Part shown: positions 6,837 through 15,602 of the stretch, piece by piece
Layout: each line of letters starts with the position of its first letter
Position numbering within the stretch: position 1 is the first letter of the stretch
Source of the DNA: Candidatus Halobonum tyrrellensis G22
GTDB taxonomy: Archaea > Halobacteriota > Halobacteria > Halobacteriales > Haloferacaceae
Direction: 5' to 3'
NCBI RefSeq assembly: GCF_000495475.1
Contig: NZ_ASGZ01000055.1
Span: 1 to 32,421, forward strand
DNA: 32,421 bases
Notes under the pieces: generated by a model
What the model was told of the DNA's origin: nothing
Seen by the model: the letters and a program-made list of their open reading frames with translations, nothing else
Databases searched by the model: none
Position numbers and translations under genes: made by a program

Positions 6837-9774
6837 CCGACTGCGCCCCCATGCCCTGCGCCTTGTCGAGCCCCGGACCCGCGTACTCCGAGAGGTTGGT
6901 CGGCGGCTCCTCGCGGCCGAGGAAGCGCGCCTTCTCCTCGCTGGAGGTGAACTCCGCGTCGACGACCCGGTCGGCGATGCTGTCGACGTCGATGGCGTTC
7001 TCCTCGGTCGAGGAGACTTTCACGGGCGAGGTGCCGTCCTCGCCGAACTCGAACTGGACGATCGTGCCCGAGGTGTCCCGGACCGTCCCGTCGTACTGCG
7101 TCTCCAGTTCCGAGAGCGCGTTGATCAGCCGGCGCTGGAGGTAGCCCGACTTCGAGGTGCGGACCGCTGTGTCGACCAGCCCCTCGCGGCCGCCCATCGC
7201 GTGGAAGAAGAACTCCCGCGGGGTCAACCCGCCGCGGTAGGAGTTCTCCACGAACCCGTGCGCCTCCGCCGAGAGGTCGTCGGGCTTGTAGTGGGCGAGC
7301 GTGCGGTCCTCGTAGCCGCGGTTGATCCGCTCGCCGCGGACCGCCTGCTGGCCGACGCAGCCGGTCATCTGCGTCAGGTTGAGCATCGACCCGCGCGCGC
7401 CCGAGCGGGCCATGATCACGGCCGGGTTGTCGTCCGCGAAGTGGTCCTCCGCGATCTCGCCCGCGGAGTCGCGCGCCTTCCCGAGCGTCTGCATGATCTT
7501 CATCTCCAGCGTCTCGTCGACGGTCCGACCGGGGAGCGACTCCAGTTCGTCCGCCTCGTACGTGCCGATGAGTTCTTGGACCCGCTCGTACGCCGAGTCG
7601 ATCGCCTCGTCGACCTGCTCGTTCGCGGTCGGCGGGATCGACTCGTCGTCGATGCCGAGCGAGAACCCGAAGTGCATGATCGCGCGCATCGCCAGCGACG
7701 CCACCTCGTTGATGAACACGCGGGCGCGCGTCTCCGAGTACATCTTCGTCAGGGTGTCGACCACCTCGCCGCCGAACGCGCCGACGGCGTCCTCGTCGAC
7801 CGTCCCCCGGATCAGCTGACCGTCCTCGATGAGCACCTCGTCGCCCGACGACGACGTGAACTCCAGGTTGAGGTCGTCCGGGAGCAGTTCCGAGAACACG
7901 GTACGGCCGGTCCAGACGTCCTGGCCCGCGTCGTTCTGGCCGTCGGGCGCGGGCAGTTCGTCCACGCTGGTCGCCCGGAGCAGGTCGAGCGCCTGCGTCT
8001 CGGTGAACTCGGGATTCTCGTTCGTCAGCAGGTAGGTACCCGAGATGTGGTCCTGGATGGCGCCGATGATGTTCTCGCCGAACCGCGGCGAGAGGATCTG
8101 CTCTTGGACGCGCATCAACACGCGCGCCTCCGCACGCGCCTCCTCGTTTTGGAGCGCGTGCATGTTCATCTCGTCGCCGTCGAAGTCGGCGTTGTACGGC
8201 GGACAGACGACGGTGTTGAGCCGGAACGTCTTGTACGGCATCACGACCACCTCGTGGGCCATGATCGACATCCGGTGGAGCGACGGCTGGCGGTTGAAGA
8301 TCACGATGTCGCCGTCGACCAGGTGGCGGTTGACCTCCCAGCCGGGCTGGACCTTCTCCGCGAGCTCCTCGCAGTTCTTCTCGGTCACCTTCAGCCGGCG
8401 GCCGTCAGGCCGCTTGACGTAGTTCGCCCCGGGGTGCGCCTCCGGCCCGTTCTGGACGTACCGGCGCGCGCGGTCGATGTTCCGCTCGGAGACGTTCATC
8501 GTCTGGGTCATCTCCTCGGCGACCCGTTCGGGGACGCCCACCTCGTTGAGCGAGAGGGTGGGGTCCGGCGAGATGACGGTCCGCGCAGAGAAGTTGACGC
8601 GCTTGCCCGACAGGCTGCCGCGGAAGCGGCCCTCCTTCCCCTTCAGCCGCTGGGAGAGGGTCTTGAGCGGCCGGCCCGAGCGGTGCCGGGCGGGCGGCGT
8701 GCCCGATATCTCGTTGTCGACGAACGTGGTGACGTGGTACTGCAGCAGTTCCCAGAGGTCCTCGATGATCAGCTGGGGCGCACCCGCCTCGCGGTTCTCC
8801 ATGAACCGCTGGTTGATCCGGATGATGTCGACCAGCTTGTGAGTCAGGTCGTCCTCGGAGCGCTGGCCGTTGTCGAGCGTGATCGACGGCCGCGCCGTGA
8901 CCGGCGGCACCGGCAGCACCGTCAGGATCATCCACTCGGGGCGCGACCCTTGGGAGTCGATCCCGAGCGCTTCCAGGTCCTCGTCGGGGATGTCCTCGAA
9001 CCAGTCGCGGATGTCCGAGGGCATCAGCTTGTTCATGTCCTCCTCGGTCAGGTCGACGTCGAGCGCCTTCTCGAGCGCCTTGCGGTCCTCCTGGCGGGGG
9101 CGGAACTCCCCCGAGAGGATGTCGTTGACCCGGTCGAGCGCGATGCCCGTCTCGTCGGCGAGCTGCTGGGGTGCCATCCCCTCGCCGATCTCCTCGCCCT
9201 CCTCGTCCTCGTCGGGCTGCATCGCGCGGGCGATGCGTTCGGAGTACTCGCCCGCGAGCACGTCCTGCACCTCGTAGTAGGTGGTGGGCTTCTCGTGTTT
9301 GATGTCCGCCTGCGGGTGGCTACAGTACGGGCAGGTCTTCGCCTTCCGCGCCTGCCGCACGGCCGACTTGAGTACGTCCGTCGGGTCGCCACCGAGGTCC
9401 TTCGTCCGCTGGAGCTTCTCCGAGAACTCCTCCTTCTCCTCGTCGGTCAACGCGAGCCGACCGCACTCCCGACACGTCGAGCGCAGCAGCCGTCGGATGA
9501 GCTTCGTGAACCCGACGTGGATGACGGGCGCCGCGAGTTCGATGTGCCCGAAGTGGCCGTTACACGACCCGGAGTGTTTGCCGCAGGTGCGACACTCCAG
9601 CCCCGGGTCGATCACGCCCAGCCGCGGGTCCATCAGCCCCATGTCGATGGGGTAGCCGTCGTCGTCGTACGTGTCCGCGGTGATGACCTTCGTCGCGGAC
9701 ATGTCCCGGTACGTCTCGGGGTCCATCAAGCCGAACTTGATGCCGCCGATCTCTTTGGGTGTGGCTCCAGCCAT
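6829..9774 (-). CDS. rpoA1: DNA-directed RNA polymerase subunit A'
   Basis: The 981-aa protein is the N-terminal part of the largest subunit and holds the catalytic magnesium site: [12 protein letters not shown] gives the three aspartates D530, D532 and D534. The N-terminal clamp zinc site is [17 protein letters not shown] (C61, C64, C71, H74), with further cysteine pairs near residues 101-104 and 148-151 typical of archaeal A'. An acidic insertion near residues 187-275 replaces part of the clamp region, as expected in haloarchaea. The bridge-helix region [20 protein letters not shown] lies near the C-terminus. No intein interrupts the gene. It starts 3 nt after the rpoB' stop and overlaps rpoA'' by 8 nt. 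Confidence 0.97.
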   Translation of the reverse strand: MAGATPKEIGGIKFGLMDPETYRDMSATKVITADTYDDDGYPIDMGLMDPRLGVIDPGLECRTCGKHSGSCNGHFGHIELAAPVIHVGFTKLIRRLLRSTCRECGRLALTDEEKEEFSEKLQRTKDLGGDPTDVLKSAVRQARKAKTCPYCSHPQADIKHEKPTTYYEVQDVLAGEYSERIARAMQPDEDEEGEEIGEGMAPQQLADETGIALDRVNDILSGEFRPRQEDRKALEKALDVDLTEEDMNKLMPSDIRDWFEDIPDEDLEALGIDSQGSRPEWMILTVLPVPPVTARPSITLDNGQRSEDDLTHKLVDIIRINQRFMENREAGAPQLIIEDLWELLQYHVTTFVDNEISGTPPARHRSGRPLKTLSQRLKGKEGRFRGSLSGKRVNFSARTVISPDPTLSLNEVGVPERVAEEMTQTMNVSERNIDRARRYVQNGPEAHPGANYVKRPDGRRLKVTEKNCEELAEKVQPGWEVNRHLVDGDIVIFNRQPSLHRMSIMAHEVVVMPYKTFRLNTVVCPPYNADFDGDEMNMHALQNEEARAEARVLMRVQEQILSPRFGENIIGAIQDHISGTYLLTNENPEFTETQALDLLRATSVDELPAPDGQNDAGQDVWTGRTVFSELLPDDLNLEFTSSSGDEVLIEDGQLIRGTVDEDAVGAFGGEVVDTLTKMYSETRARVFINEVASLAMRAIMHFGFSLGIDDESIPPTANEQVDEAIDSAYERVQELIGTYEADELESLPGRTVDETLEMKIMQTLGKARDSAGEIAEDHFADDNPAVIMARSGARGSMLNLTQMTGCVGQQAVRGERINRGYEDRTLAHYKPDDLSAEAHGFVENSYRGGLTPREFFFHAMGGREGLVDTAVRTSKSGYLQRRLINALSELETQYDGTVRDTSGTIVQFEFGEDGTSPVKVSSTEENAIDVDSIADRVVDAEFTSSEEKARFLGREEPPTNLSEYAGPGLDKAQGMGAQSDD

Positions 9775-9777
9775 TGG

Positions 9778-11604
9778 TTATACTGCGTCCTCCAGTTCGA
9801 GGGTCGGTCGAATGCCGAGCGCCTTCATCTCGTCGAGCAGCAGCTTGAACGCGTAGCTGATCTCGATCTCGTGGATGTCGTCCTCGTCGCCGGTGACGGG
9901 GTCGTAGATCCGCCGTTGCTCCACGTCCTCCACGGCGACCATCCCCGTCTCCTCGGAGACGTACACGGTCTCCTTGTCCGACGAGTCGAGCAGTCGCTCC
10001 TTGAGCGCCATCGCGGCGCCGTGTCCGATCAGCACCTCCCGCTCCATCTCGCCGACGCGCAGGCCGCCCTCGCGGGCGCGCCCCTCGGTCGGCTGGCGGG
10101 TGAGCACCTGCACCGGCCCGCGCGAGCGGGCGTGCAGCTTGTTCGACACCATGTGGTACAGCTTGTGGTAGAAGATGGTGCCGACGAAGATCTCCGCCTC
10201 GATCTTCTCGCCGGTCACGCCCGAGTACATGACCTCCTTCCCCGAGGACTTGTAGCCGTGCTCTTCGAGCGACGACCGGAGTTCCTCCTCGTCTTCGCCC
10301 TGGAACGCGGTACCGTCGACGCGCCGGCCCTCCAGCGAGCCGACCTTGCCGCCGAGCATCTCCAGGACGTGCCCCACCGTCATCCGCGACGGCAGCGCGT
10401 GGGGGTTGAGCACCAGGTCGGGGACGACCCCGTCCTCGGTGAACGGCATGTCCTCTTGGGGGGCGAGGTGGCCCACGACCCCCTTCTGGCCGTGTCGGGA
10501 GGCGAACTTGTCGCCGAGTTCGGGGATCCGCTCGTCACGGACCGACACCTTCGACAGCTTCGAGCCGTCCTCGCCCTCCATCAGCGTCACCGTGTCGACG
10601 ACGCCGTCCTCGCCCGACCGCATCGTCACGCTGGTCTCGCGGCGCTTCTGCGGGCTGAGGCCGCCCATGTCGTCCGGTTCCTCGAGGAACCGCGGCGGAC
10701 TGGTCTTCCCGAGGAGGACGGAGTTCTCGTCCACCGTCGTCTCGGGGTTGACCAGGCCGTCGTCGTCGAGGTGCGTGTACGCGTCCTCGCCGCGCGCGCC
10801 GCGGACGTCCTGACTCGGCGTCTCGAAGCGGTCCTCCTGCCCGCCGGGGTAGCGCCGCTCCTCGCCCTCGTAGGTGCGGAAGAAGTGCGAGCGCGCCATC
10901 GCGCGGTCGACCGACCCCTGGTTCATCACGAGCGCGTCCTCGATGTTGAACCCCTCGTAGGACATGACGGCGACGACGAAGTTCTGCGCCGCCGGCCGCT
11001 CGTCGAACCCGATCTGCTCGGTGGTCTGCGTCTTCACCATCGACAGCTGCGGGTAGTGCAGCAGGTGCTGACGCGTATCGGGGCGGATGCGGTAGTTCGC
11101 GGCGGGCAGCCCGAGCGACTGCTTCATCATCCCCGCGCCCATCGTGATGCGCGGGCTGGCGTTGTGCTCGGGGTAGGGGATCATCCCCGCGCCGATGCCG
11201 AAGATCAGCTGCGGGTCGATCTCCAGGTGGGTGGTCTCGGGGACGATGTCCTCCTCGTCGACGGCGACGAGGATGTCCTCCTCCTCCTCGGCGTCGATGA
11301 ACTCGACGAGGCCGTGTTCGACCAGGTCGTCGAACTCGATCTCGCCGTCGTTCATCGCCTCGATGTGCTCGTCGTCGAGCAGCGGTTCGCCGTTCTCGAC
11401 CACGATCAGCGGGCGGCGCGCGCGGCCCGCGTCGGCGTTGACGATGACCTCGCCCGTCCGCTCTTTGACCGAGACGTTCACCATGTCCGAGACGTCGCCC
11501 CGCCGGCGCGCCTCGCGGATCTGTGCTGCGAGCTGGTTGGGGTCCGGGTGGGTCCCGACCAAACTCCCGTTGACGTAGACTTTCGCTTCTCGTGCCTGAG
11601 CCAT
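9778..11604 (-). CDS. rpoB1: DNA-directed RNA polymerase subunit B'
   Basis: The 608-aa protein is the C-terminal half of the second-largest polymerase subunit, split from B'' in haloarchaea and many methanogens. Landmarks are [14 protein letters not shown] (residues 215-228), the active-site-adjacent [12 protein letters not shown] (364-375), and the C-terminal region [20 protein letters not shown] that packs on A'. I place the start at the ATG at 11604 ([13 protein letters not shown]); the frame is open for 20 more codons upstream, but these overlap rpoB'' and are not conserved-looking. Only 4 nt separate it from rpoB''. One oddity: the expected C-terminal zinc-binding cysteines are not seen in this translation. 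Confidence 0.96.
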   Translation of the reverse strand: MAQAREAKVYVNGSLVGTHPDPNQLAAQIREARRRGDVSDMVNVSVKERTGEVIVNADAGRARRPLIVVENGEPLLDDEHIEAMNDGEIEFDDLVEHGLVEFIDAEEEEDILVAVDEEDIVPETTHLEIDPQLIFGIGAGMIPYPEHNASPRITMGAGMMKQSLGLPAANYRIRPDTRQHLLHYPQLSMVKTQTTEQIGFDERPAAQNFVVAVMSYEGFNIEDALVMNQGSVDRAMARSHFFRTYEGEERRYPGGQEDRFETPSQDVRGARGEDAYTHLDDDGLVNPETTVDENSVLLGKTSPPRFLEEPDDMGGLSPQKRRETSVTMRSGEDGVVDTVTLMEGEDGSKLSKVSVRDERIPELGDKFASRHGQKGVVGHLAPQEDMPFTEDGVVPDLVLNPHALPSRMTVGHVLEMLGGKVGSLEGRRVDGTAFQGEDEEELRSSLEEHGYKSSGKEVMYSGVTGEKIEAEIFVGTIFYHKLYHMVSNKLHARSRGPVQVLTRQPTEGRAREGGLRVGEMEREVLIGHGAAMALKERLLDSSDKETVYVSEETGMVAVEDVEQRRIYDPVTGDEDDIHEIEISYAFKLLLDEMKALGIRPTLELEDAV

Positions 11605-11608
11605 GTTG

Positions 11609-13174
11609 TCAGTCGTCCGCGGATGCGCGGTCGACGCCCTCGATGCCGGGGATACCCTCGACACCCATCGACGCCAGTTCGCGCTTGAGTCCCTGTTCGT
11701 CCTCGATGTTCTGCGACAGCTCCATCGCCTGCGCGAAGTTCTTCACCAGCCCGCAGTTCGGCCCCTCCGGCGTCTCGGAGGGACAGATGCGGCCCCACTG
11801 GGTCGCGTGGAGGTCGCGCGCCTCGAAGTGCGGCTGCGAGCGCGACAGCGGCGAACGCAGCCGGCGGAGGTGCGAGAGCACCCCCATGTAGTCCGTCCGG
11901 TCGACCAACTGGGAGACGCCCGACCGGCCGCCCACCCAGTTGCCCGTCGCGATCGGGTGTTCGAGCCGCTCGGTCAGCACGTCCGACCGAACCACCGTGT
12001 TGACGGTGAGCTGTCGGTTGCGCATGTTCGCGCGTTCGAGCTGGTACTTCACGTCCCGCGCGAGCTTGTTGAGCGCGGTCCGGAACAGGTCCTTCATCAG
12101 GTCGCCGCTGACCTTCAGCCGCTTGTTGGCGTAGTGGTCCTTGTCGTCGGCCTCCCGGCGGTCGAGCGCGAGTTCGAAACACGCCTCGGCCATCCGGCAG
12201 AGGTAGTACGCCTTGTTCGAGCGGGTCTCCTCCTCCTCGACGCCGTCCTCGTGGAGGTGCGGCAGGAGGTAGCGGTCGATCACGTAGTTCGCCCGCTTCA
12301 GCTGGTAGTTCTTCCCCTGGCCGCTGGCGACGCGTTCGCCGAGCGTCTCGATCGCCTCCTCCTCGGACTGGACGTCGGCCTCCTCCAGGTTCTCCAGCAT
12401 GAACTTCACGATCTCGGGGTCGTCCGAGACGCGGTGGACGATCTCCTCGTCGGATTCGAGCCCGAGCGCGCGCACCAGCGTCACGAAGTTGACCGAGCCG
12501 GAGACCGAGGGGAACGACACCTCCAGTAGCCCCTCGCGGTTGCGCTCACAGAGCACGAGCGCGCGGTAGCCGCGGCGCTGGCTGAACGTCTTCGCCACCT
12601 GGATCTCGTCGCCGTACTTCGAGTCGTACTCCGCGAGGATCTTGTTGGGCGCGAGGTCCTCGCTCGTCATCAGCACCCGCTCGGAGCCGTTGACGATGAA
12701 GTAGCCGCCGGGGTCGACGGGGTCCTCGCCGATCTGGACGAGGTCGTCGTCGGAGAACCCCGAGATGTTGCACTTGTTCGAGCCGACCATGATGGGCATC
12801 CGGCCCACCTTGGTCTCGGTCTGGTCGACGACCGTCTCGGGTTCCTCCTCGCCGCCGCGGATGATCTTCATCTCCATGAAGACGGGGGCGGCGTAGGTGA
12901 TGTTGCGGAGGCGCGCCTCCTGTGGGTACAGCAGTTCCTCGGAGCCGTCGGCCTCGCGGACGCGCGGCGTCGTGATGCGAACGTCGCCGAGTTCGACGTA
13001 CACCGGCTCTTGACCCTCCTTGTCGCCGATGTCGGTGTCGATGGTCTCCTTCTCGTCTACGACATCCTGCATGCCGCGGTCGAGGAAGTTGTTGAACGAG
13101 CGGAAGTGGTGTTCTGCGAGGCGCTCTTGGGAGAAGTACTCCCGGGACACCTCGCGGCGGATCTGTCGGTCCAT
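11609..13174 (-). CDS. rpoB2: DNA-directed RNA polymerase subunit B''
   Basis: The 521-aa protein is the N-terminal half of the second-largest polymerase subunit (protrusion, lobe and fork). It contains [20 protein letters not shown] near residue 151-170, the lobe region, and the fork stretch [20 protein letters not shown] followed by [20 protein letters not shown] near its end, after which the protein stops and B' takes over. The start ATG overlaps the rpoH stop by one base (TAATG). The split point and length are those usual for haloarchaea. Confidence 0.97.
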   Translation of the reverse strand: MDRQIRREVSREYFSQERLAEHHFRSFNNFLDRGMQDVVDEKETIDTDIGDKEGQEPVYVELGDVRITTPRVREADGSEELLYPQEARLRNITYAAPVFMEMKIIRGGEEEPETVVDQTETKVGRMPIMVGSNKCNISGFSDDDLVQIGEDPVDPGGYFIVNGSERVLMTSEDLAPNKILAEYDSKYGDEIQVAKTFSQRRGYRALVLCERNREGLLEVSFPSVSGSVNFVTLVRALGLESDEEIVHRVSDDPEIVKFMLENLEEADVQSEEEAIETLGERVASGQGKNYQLKRANYVIDRYLLPHLHEDGVEEEETRSNKAYYLCRMAEACFELALDRREADDKDHYANKRLKVSGDLMKDLFRTALNKLARDVKYQLERANMRNRQLTVNTVVRSDVLTERLEHPIATGNWVGGRSGVSQLVDRTDYMGVLSHLRRLRSPLSRSQPHFEARDLHATQWGRICPSETPEGPNCGLVKNFAQAMELSQNIEDEQGLKRELASMGVEGIPGIEGVDRASADD

Positions 13175-13407
13175 TATGAGTCTACCACCAGCCGATAGAC
13201 GACGGCTGTGTCGGTGGTTCGCGAGTCGCGTTCGATGCGGACCACGTCGCCCGGCTCCGCCGCGTCGGGGAGCGCGGGGTCGGTCCGCGTGATCTTGGGC
13301 AGATCGGTCTTCTTCACGTTGTACTCCTCGAGCACCTCCTCGACGTGCTCCGGCTCGTCGAGGAGGCTGTGGTCCGGAACGAGCTCGTGTTGGCTTACGT
13401 CTACCAT
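13174..13407 (-). CDS. rpoH: DNA-directed RNA polymerase subunit H (Rpb5-like)
   Basis: The 77-aa protein matches archaeal RpoH, the equivalent of the C-terminal domain of eukaryotic Rpb5, which forms the lower jaw of the polymerase. Typical features are [20 protein letters not shown], the [17 protein letters not shown] segment, and the final [21 protein letters not shown] beta hairpin. It is the first gene of the polymerase operon and is coupled to rpoB'' by a TAATG overlap. Unlike most genes here, no TATA-like box sits 27 nt before its ATG; the nearest are about 75-95 nt upstream, implying a real 5' leader. Confidence 0.96.
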   Translation of the reverse strand: MVDVSQHELVPDHSLLDEPEHVEEVLEEYNVKKTDLPKITRTDPALPDAAEPGDVVRIERDSRTTDTAVVYRLVVDS

Positions 13408-13478
13408 AGCTTGGGGGTGATCGCGTTCGGTACCGGCCGTGGGCGGTGGGGAGAAGTCTTCACGAGATACTACGGCGC

Positions 13479-13503
13479 TATATACGTCGGAGGCATTTAA
13501 CCC
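13479..13503 (-). promoter_or_regulatory. candidate rpoH operon promoter region
   Basis: Two TATA-like boxes lie on the minus strand: GGTTAAATG at 13494-13502 and CGTATATAG at 13479-13487. Starts about 25 nt downstream would give leaders of roughly 45 to 65 nt before the rpoH ATG. I cannot tell which is used. Confidence 0.5.
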
Positions 13504-13627
13504 TTGTCAAGTGTGAGGGACGCAGCGCTGGGCGTCCCGCACAGAGGGACGTTCCGTCCGATGGACCCCGACCCTTTCAACCTTGCGACGGACGGTATCG
13601 CACGACACAGTCGGGTAGGATAACAAG
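13504..13627. other. hairpin-rich spacer between the rpoH and tRNA-Asp promoters
   Basis: No gene is visible. It contains a hairpin with arms GGGACGC (13517-13523) and GCGTCCC (13532-13538) and a second with arms GGACG (13547-13551) and CGTCC (13555-13559). A small RNA or a double-sided regulatory region is possible. Confidence 0.4.
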
Positions 13628-13640
13628 CCTTAATTAGGTC
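13628..13640 (+). promoter_or_regulatory. tRNA-Asp promoter (TATA-like box)
   Basis: The stretch CCTTAATTAGG lies about 30 nt upstream of the mature tRNA 5' end and is the only AT-rich box nearby, as expected for a haloarchaeal tRNA promoter. Confidence 0.55.
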
Positions 13641-13664
13641 CCACCGAAACGAGGAGATGCGTTC

Positions 13665-13737
13665 GCCCGGATGGTGTAGTGGCCCATCATACGACCCTGT
13701 CACGGTCGTGACGCGGGTTCAAATCCCGCTCCGGGCG
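13665..13737 (+). tRNA. tRNA-Asp (anticodon GTC)
   Basis: A complete 73-nt cloverleaf: acceptor arms GCCCGGA and TCCGGGC pair over 7 bp, with discriminator G. The anticodon arm CGACC/GGTCG encloses CTGTCAC with anticodon GTC at 13699-13701. The T arm GCGGG/CCCGC encloses TTCAAAT. The D arm GTGTAGTGGCCCATCAT is typical of archaeal tRNA-Asp. CCA is not encoded, and no intron is present. Confidence 0.98.
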
Positions 13738-13779
13738 CTTCTCTCGGAACTACGCTCGCAGCCTCCGGTATCGGTCCCG

Positions 13780-14240
13780 GTGAACCGATGCGGAACCGTT
13801 CCGTCCCCGCTTCCGTCGAGCGACGGCTGCGGTGACTCGGTCTCGGGGTGATCTGTCCACGGTCCCGTCGAGGGGCCTTCTCGAGTGCGAAGGCGTCGAG
13901 TCGGACCCGGTCGAGTTCGACCGGCCCGGCGGTTCGTTCCCGTCCGGTGCCGGTCCGTTGACCACCCACTCGGCCCCGTCGGCGAGGATCCACTACCGGG
14001 TGTCGAACGCCGCGGTACTCGGCTATCGCCACCACCGACCCGTCCCGCACCGAGGTCGTTCACCGGCTTCACCTCCCCGACGTACGGGTCCGGGGTGTTC
14101 GTGACCCGGACGCCGGAGTACCGACTCCGGTCGCCGCCGCTCCGCGGTTCGAGTCGAGACGCCGGTCCGACCGCGTCGAGGAGCGGGTCGACCGGGTCGA
14201 ACCGGGTGACCGTCTCGGGTTCGTACCCGGCCCCACGTCT
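13780..14240 (-). pseudogene. possible decayed, frameshifted gene downstream of tRNA-Asp
   Basis: No intact gene fits 13738-14395 (658 nt). On the minus strand a protein-like reading can be followed only by changing frame. One frame gives YEPETVTRFDPVDPLLDAVG and then YSGVRVTNTPDPYVGEVKPV. The next frame continues with VVAIAEYRGVRHPVVDPRRR, and a third with VNGPAPDGNEPPG. No single start and stop enclose these, so an old gene broken by indels is a plausible reading; chance open frames in GC-rich DNA are the alternative. I do not recognise the ancestor. A small hairpin (GCTCCC-GAAG-GGGAGC, 14252-14267) lies at its 5' side. Confidence 0.3.
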
Positions 14241-14395
14241 GAGCGGGCGTCGCTCCCGAAGGGGAGCCGTTACACGCGATGGTCGGACGCTTCGACGACG
14301 ACGTCTCTAGAAAGCCGTACGGTACACTCCTGCAGTACGCCGCCCGCCCCTGCCGTACGACTCGGGTCGCGCGGTTCCGACTCGGCGTCGGCCGC

Positions 14396-14551
14396 TCACT
14401 CCGACGACGGGCCGACCGCCCGGAACTGCGACTGCGGGTGGCCGGCGACGCAGAACCGACCGACGCGACCCGTCGAATCCTCGATCTCGACGAGTTCACG
14501 GCTGCAGTACCCGCATTTCTCCTCGCCCGAGACTTGAACCTCGTAGCTCAC
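14396..14551 (-). CDS. 51-aa CxxC small protein, probable zinc-binding micro-protein
   Basis: A short minus-strand gene starting at a GTG at 14551 encodes 51 residues. It contains KCGYC near residue 13-16 and FCVAGH near residue 33-38, so a CxxC...CxxxH set could hold one zinc ion. The rest is acidic and polar. A TATA-like box (CGATTATACC) centred 26 nt before the GTG gives independent support for a real leaderless gene. Haloarchaea are known to encode many small zinc-finger proteins of 40-70 residues, several with roles in stress, swarming or biofilm phenotypes, but I cannot assign this one. A longer 113-residue frame opposite it on the plus strand is probably its shadow. Confidence 0.7.
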   Translation of the reverse strand: MSYEVQVSGEEKCGYCSRELVEIEDSTGRVGRFCVAGHPQSQFRAVGPSSE

Positions 14552-14572
14552 ACTCCCCGGTTCGACTCCCCC

Positions 14573-14582
14573 GGTATAATCG
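14573..14582 (-). promoter_or_regulatory. TATA-like box for the 51-aa protein gene
   Basis: The minus strand reads CGATTATACC, centred about 26 nt upstream of the GTG at 14551. It is one of the clearest boxes in the window. Confidence 0.6.
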
Positions 14583-14626
14583 CGGCGCTCAAAATATCGA
14601 ACGAGATACCGGCCGTGTGACCCCCG

Positions 14627-14773
14627 TCACAGGAACGTCGAGAGCACGACGACGCCCGCGACGAGGAAGCCGAGCGCCATGAGCAGGAGGACGACGACGA
14701 ACAGCGCCATCACCGGTTCGCCGGCCGCGCCGTCGAGGAGCTTTCGGCCCGTCGAGCGGTCGCCGGCGCTCAC
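14627..14773 (-). CDS. 48-aa single-pass membrane protein
   Basis: Starting at the GTG at 14773, the frame encodes 48 residues: a polar N-terminus with basic residues (SAGDRSTGRKLLDGAAGEP) and one long hydrophobic segment, residues about 21-46, ending at the C-terminus. The positive N-terminus suggests it faces the cytoplasm. The start overlaps the stop of a six-codon ORF (GTGA), and the promoter box lies upstream of that ORF. It follows crcB2 by 87 nt on the same strand. Function unknown; the length is normal for haloarchaeal membrane micro-proteins. Confidence 0.65.
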   Translation of the reverse strand: MSAGDRSTGRKLLDGAAGEPVMALFVVVLLLMALGFLVAGVVVLSTFL

Positions 14774-14790
14774 GGCGGGGTCACGTCCAT
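14770..14790 (-). promoter_or_regulatory. six-codon upstream ORF overlapping the membrane micro-protein start
   Basis: ATG at 14790-14788 opens a frame of only six codons (MDVTPP) ending in TGA at 14772-14770. Its last bases form GTGA with the GTG start of the 48-aa gene. It could act as a leader peptide coupling translation, or mark a frameshift relative to a longer ancestral start. Confidence 0.45.
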
Positions 14791-14810
14791 GGCCGCGGTA
14801 GGGGAGCCGG

Positions 14811-14820
14811 CCGAATAAAT
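14811..14820 (-). promoter_or_regulatory. TATA-like box upstream of the six-codon ORF
   Basis: The minus strand reads ATTTATTCGG. Its centre lies 26 nt before the ATG at 14790 but 43 nt before the GTG at 14773, so leaderless initiation would start at the six-codon ORF. Confidence 0.5.
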
Positions 14821-14860
14821 CCCCGCCGGTCCGTCGCGTGGCGGCCCCACCGACGGACGG

Positions 14861-15229
14861 TCACGGCCACAGTCCCCCGACGCGGCCGCCGACCGCCGCG
14901 CCAGCGAGCGCCGCGACGACGGTACCGACGGCGAAGCCGACGAGCGTCCGCCACTCGCCGTCGGCCGCGAGCGCGCGCATCTCGACGGCGAACGACGAGT
15001 ACGTCGTGAACGCGCCGCAGAAGCCCGTCCCGACGAGCAGTGCCGCCCCGCCCGGCGCGCCCGCCGCTACGGCGGCTCCCGTCGCGCCGAGGAGGAAGCT
15101 CCCGGCGACGTTCACCGCCACCGTCGCCCGGCGGCCGGGGATGCGCTCGCCGAGGAGGTAGCGGCCGCTCGCGCCGAGGGCGCCGCCGACGGCGACGAGC
15201 GCCGCCGCGAGCGGTCCGGCGGCGCTCAC
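14861..15229 (-). CDS. crcB2: fluoride channel subunit CrcB/FluC (second copy)
   Basis: The 122-aa protein is a CrcB/Fluc fluoride exporter subunit with four hydrophobic segments. The signatures are [13 protein letters not shown] near the N-terminus, NVAGSFLLG (the conserved Asn of the pore) near residue 40-48, and [12 protein letters not shown] near residue 70-81, whose TTYSSF holds the TM3 break and the phenylalanine box. Fluc channels are dual-topology dimers; two adjacent, diverged copies usually form a heterodimer with fixed opposite orientations. The GTG start overlaps the stop of the upstream copy by GTGA, so expression is coupled. I see no crcB-type fluoride riboswitch. Confidence 0.93.
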   Translation of the reverse strand: MSAAGPLAAALVAVGGALGASGRYLLGERIPGRRATVAVNVAGSFLLGATGAAVAAGAPGGAALLVGTGFCGAFTTYSSFAVEMRALAADGEWRTLVGFAVGTVVAALAGAAVGGRVGGLWP

Positions 15230-15582
15230 GCCTCCGCTCCCCTGGTTCGCCGCCCGACCGCGGTTCCCAGCGCCGCCGCCGCGACGCCGAGCGCGTACGT
15301 CGCGGCGACGTACGCCGCGCCGGCCCGCGGGCCGAGCGAGAGCGTCTCGACGGCGAACGTGCTGTAGGTGGTGAACGACGAACACAGGCCGGTCGCCGCG
15401 AACAACCGGACCCGGTCGGGGAGCGAGCGGGTGACGAGAACGCCGAGGAGGAAGCTCCCGACGACGTTGACGAGGAGCGTCCCTCCGACCCCGGTGACCG
15501 CGAGACCGGCGCCGTACCGGAGCGTCGCGCCGACCGCGCCGCCGACCCCGACGACCCCGACCGCGCCCAACTCCTCGCGCAT
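15226..15582 (-). CDS. crcB1: fluoride channel subunit CrcB/FluC (first copy)
   Basis: The 118-aa protein is the partner of the downstream copy. It has four hydrophobic segments, [13 protein letters not shown] near residue 14-26, [11 protein letters not shown] near residue 39-49, and [12 protein letters not shown] near residue 70-81. These are the residues that line the fluoride pathway in Fluc proteins. The pair exports fluoride down its electrochemical gradient and protects the cell at the cytoplasmic membrane. It begins 20 nt after the stop of the ATPase gene on the same strand, so it may be co-transcribed with it. The two copies differ enough that a heterodimer is likely. Confidence 0.93.
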   Translation of the reverse strand: MREELGAVGVVGVGGAVGATLRYGAGLAVTGVGGTLLVNVVGSFLLGVLVTRSLPDRVRLFAATGLCSSFTTYSTFAVETLSLGPRAGAAYVAATYALGVAAAALGTAVGRRTRGAEA

Positions 15583-15602
15583 GCCCCGACTGCGCGGCGA
15601 GC

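Noticed and set aside
6682-11688. Very long open frame on the plus strand opposite rpoA'/rpoB'
   Set aside because: It is a shadow of the high-GC polymerase genes: its product is a V/R/D/H-rich string without family features, while the minus strand encodes unmistakable polymerase subunits.
5577-13174. Inteins in the polymerase subunits
   Set aside because: All four large subunits have normal lengths and uninterrupted conserved motifs.
13665-13737. tRNA-Asp as an attachment site of an integrated element
   Set aside because: I searched by eye for a second copy of the tRNA 3' end in the window and found none, and no integrase gene is present.
14279-14620. 113-codon plus-strand frame over the 51-aa CxxC gene
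   Set aside because: The minus-strand gene has a well-placed TATA-like box and paired cysteine motifs; the plus-strand product looks like random R/A-rich translation.
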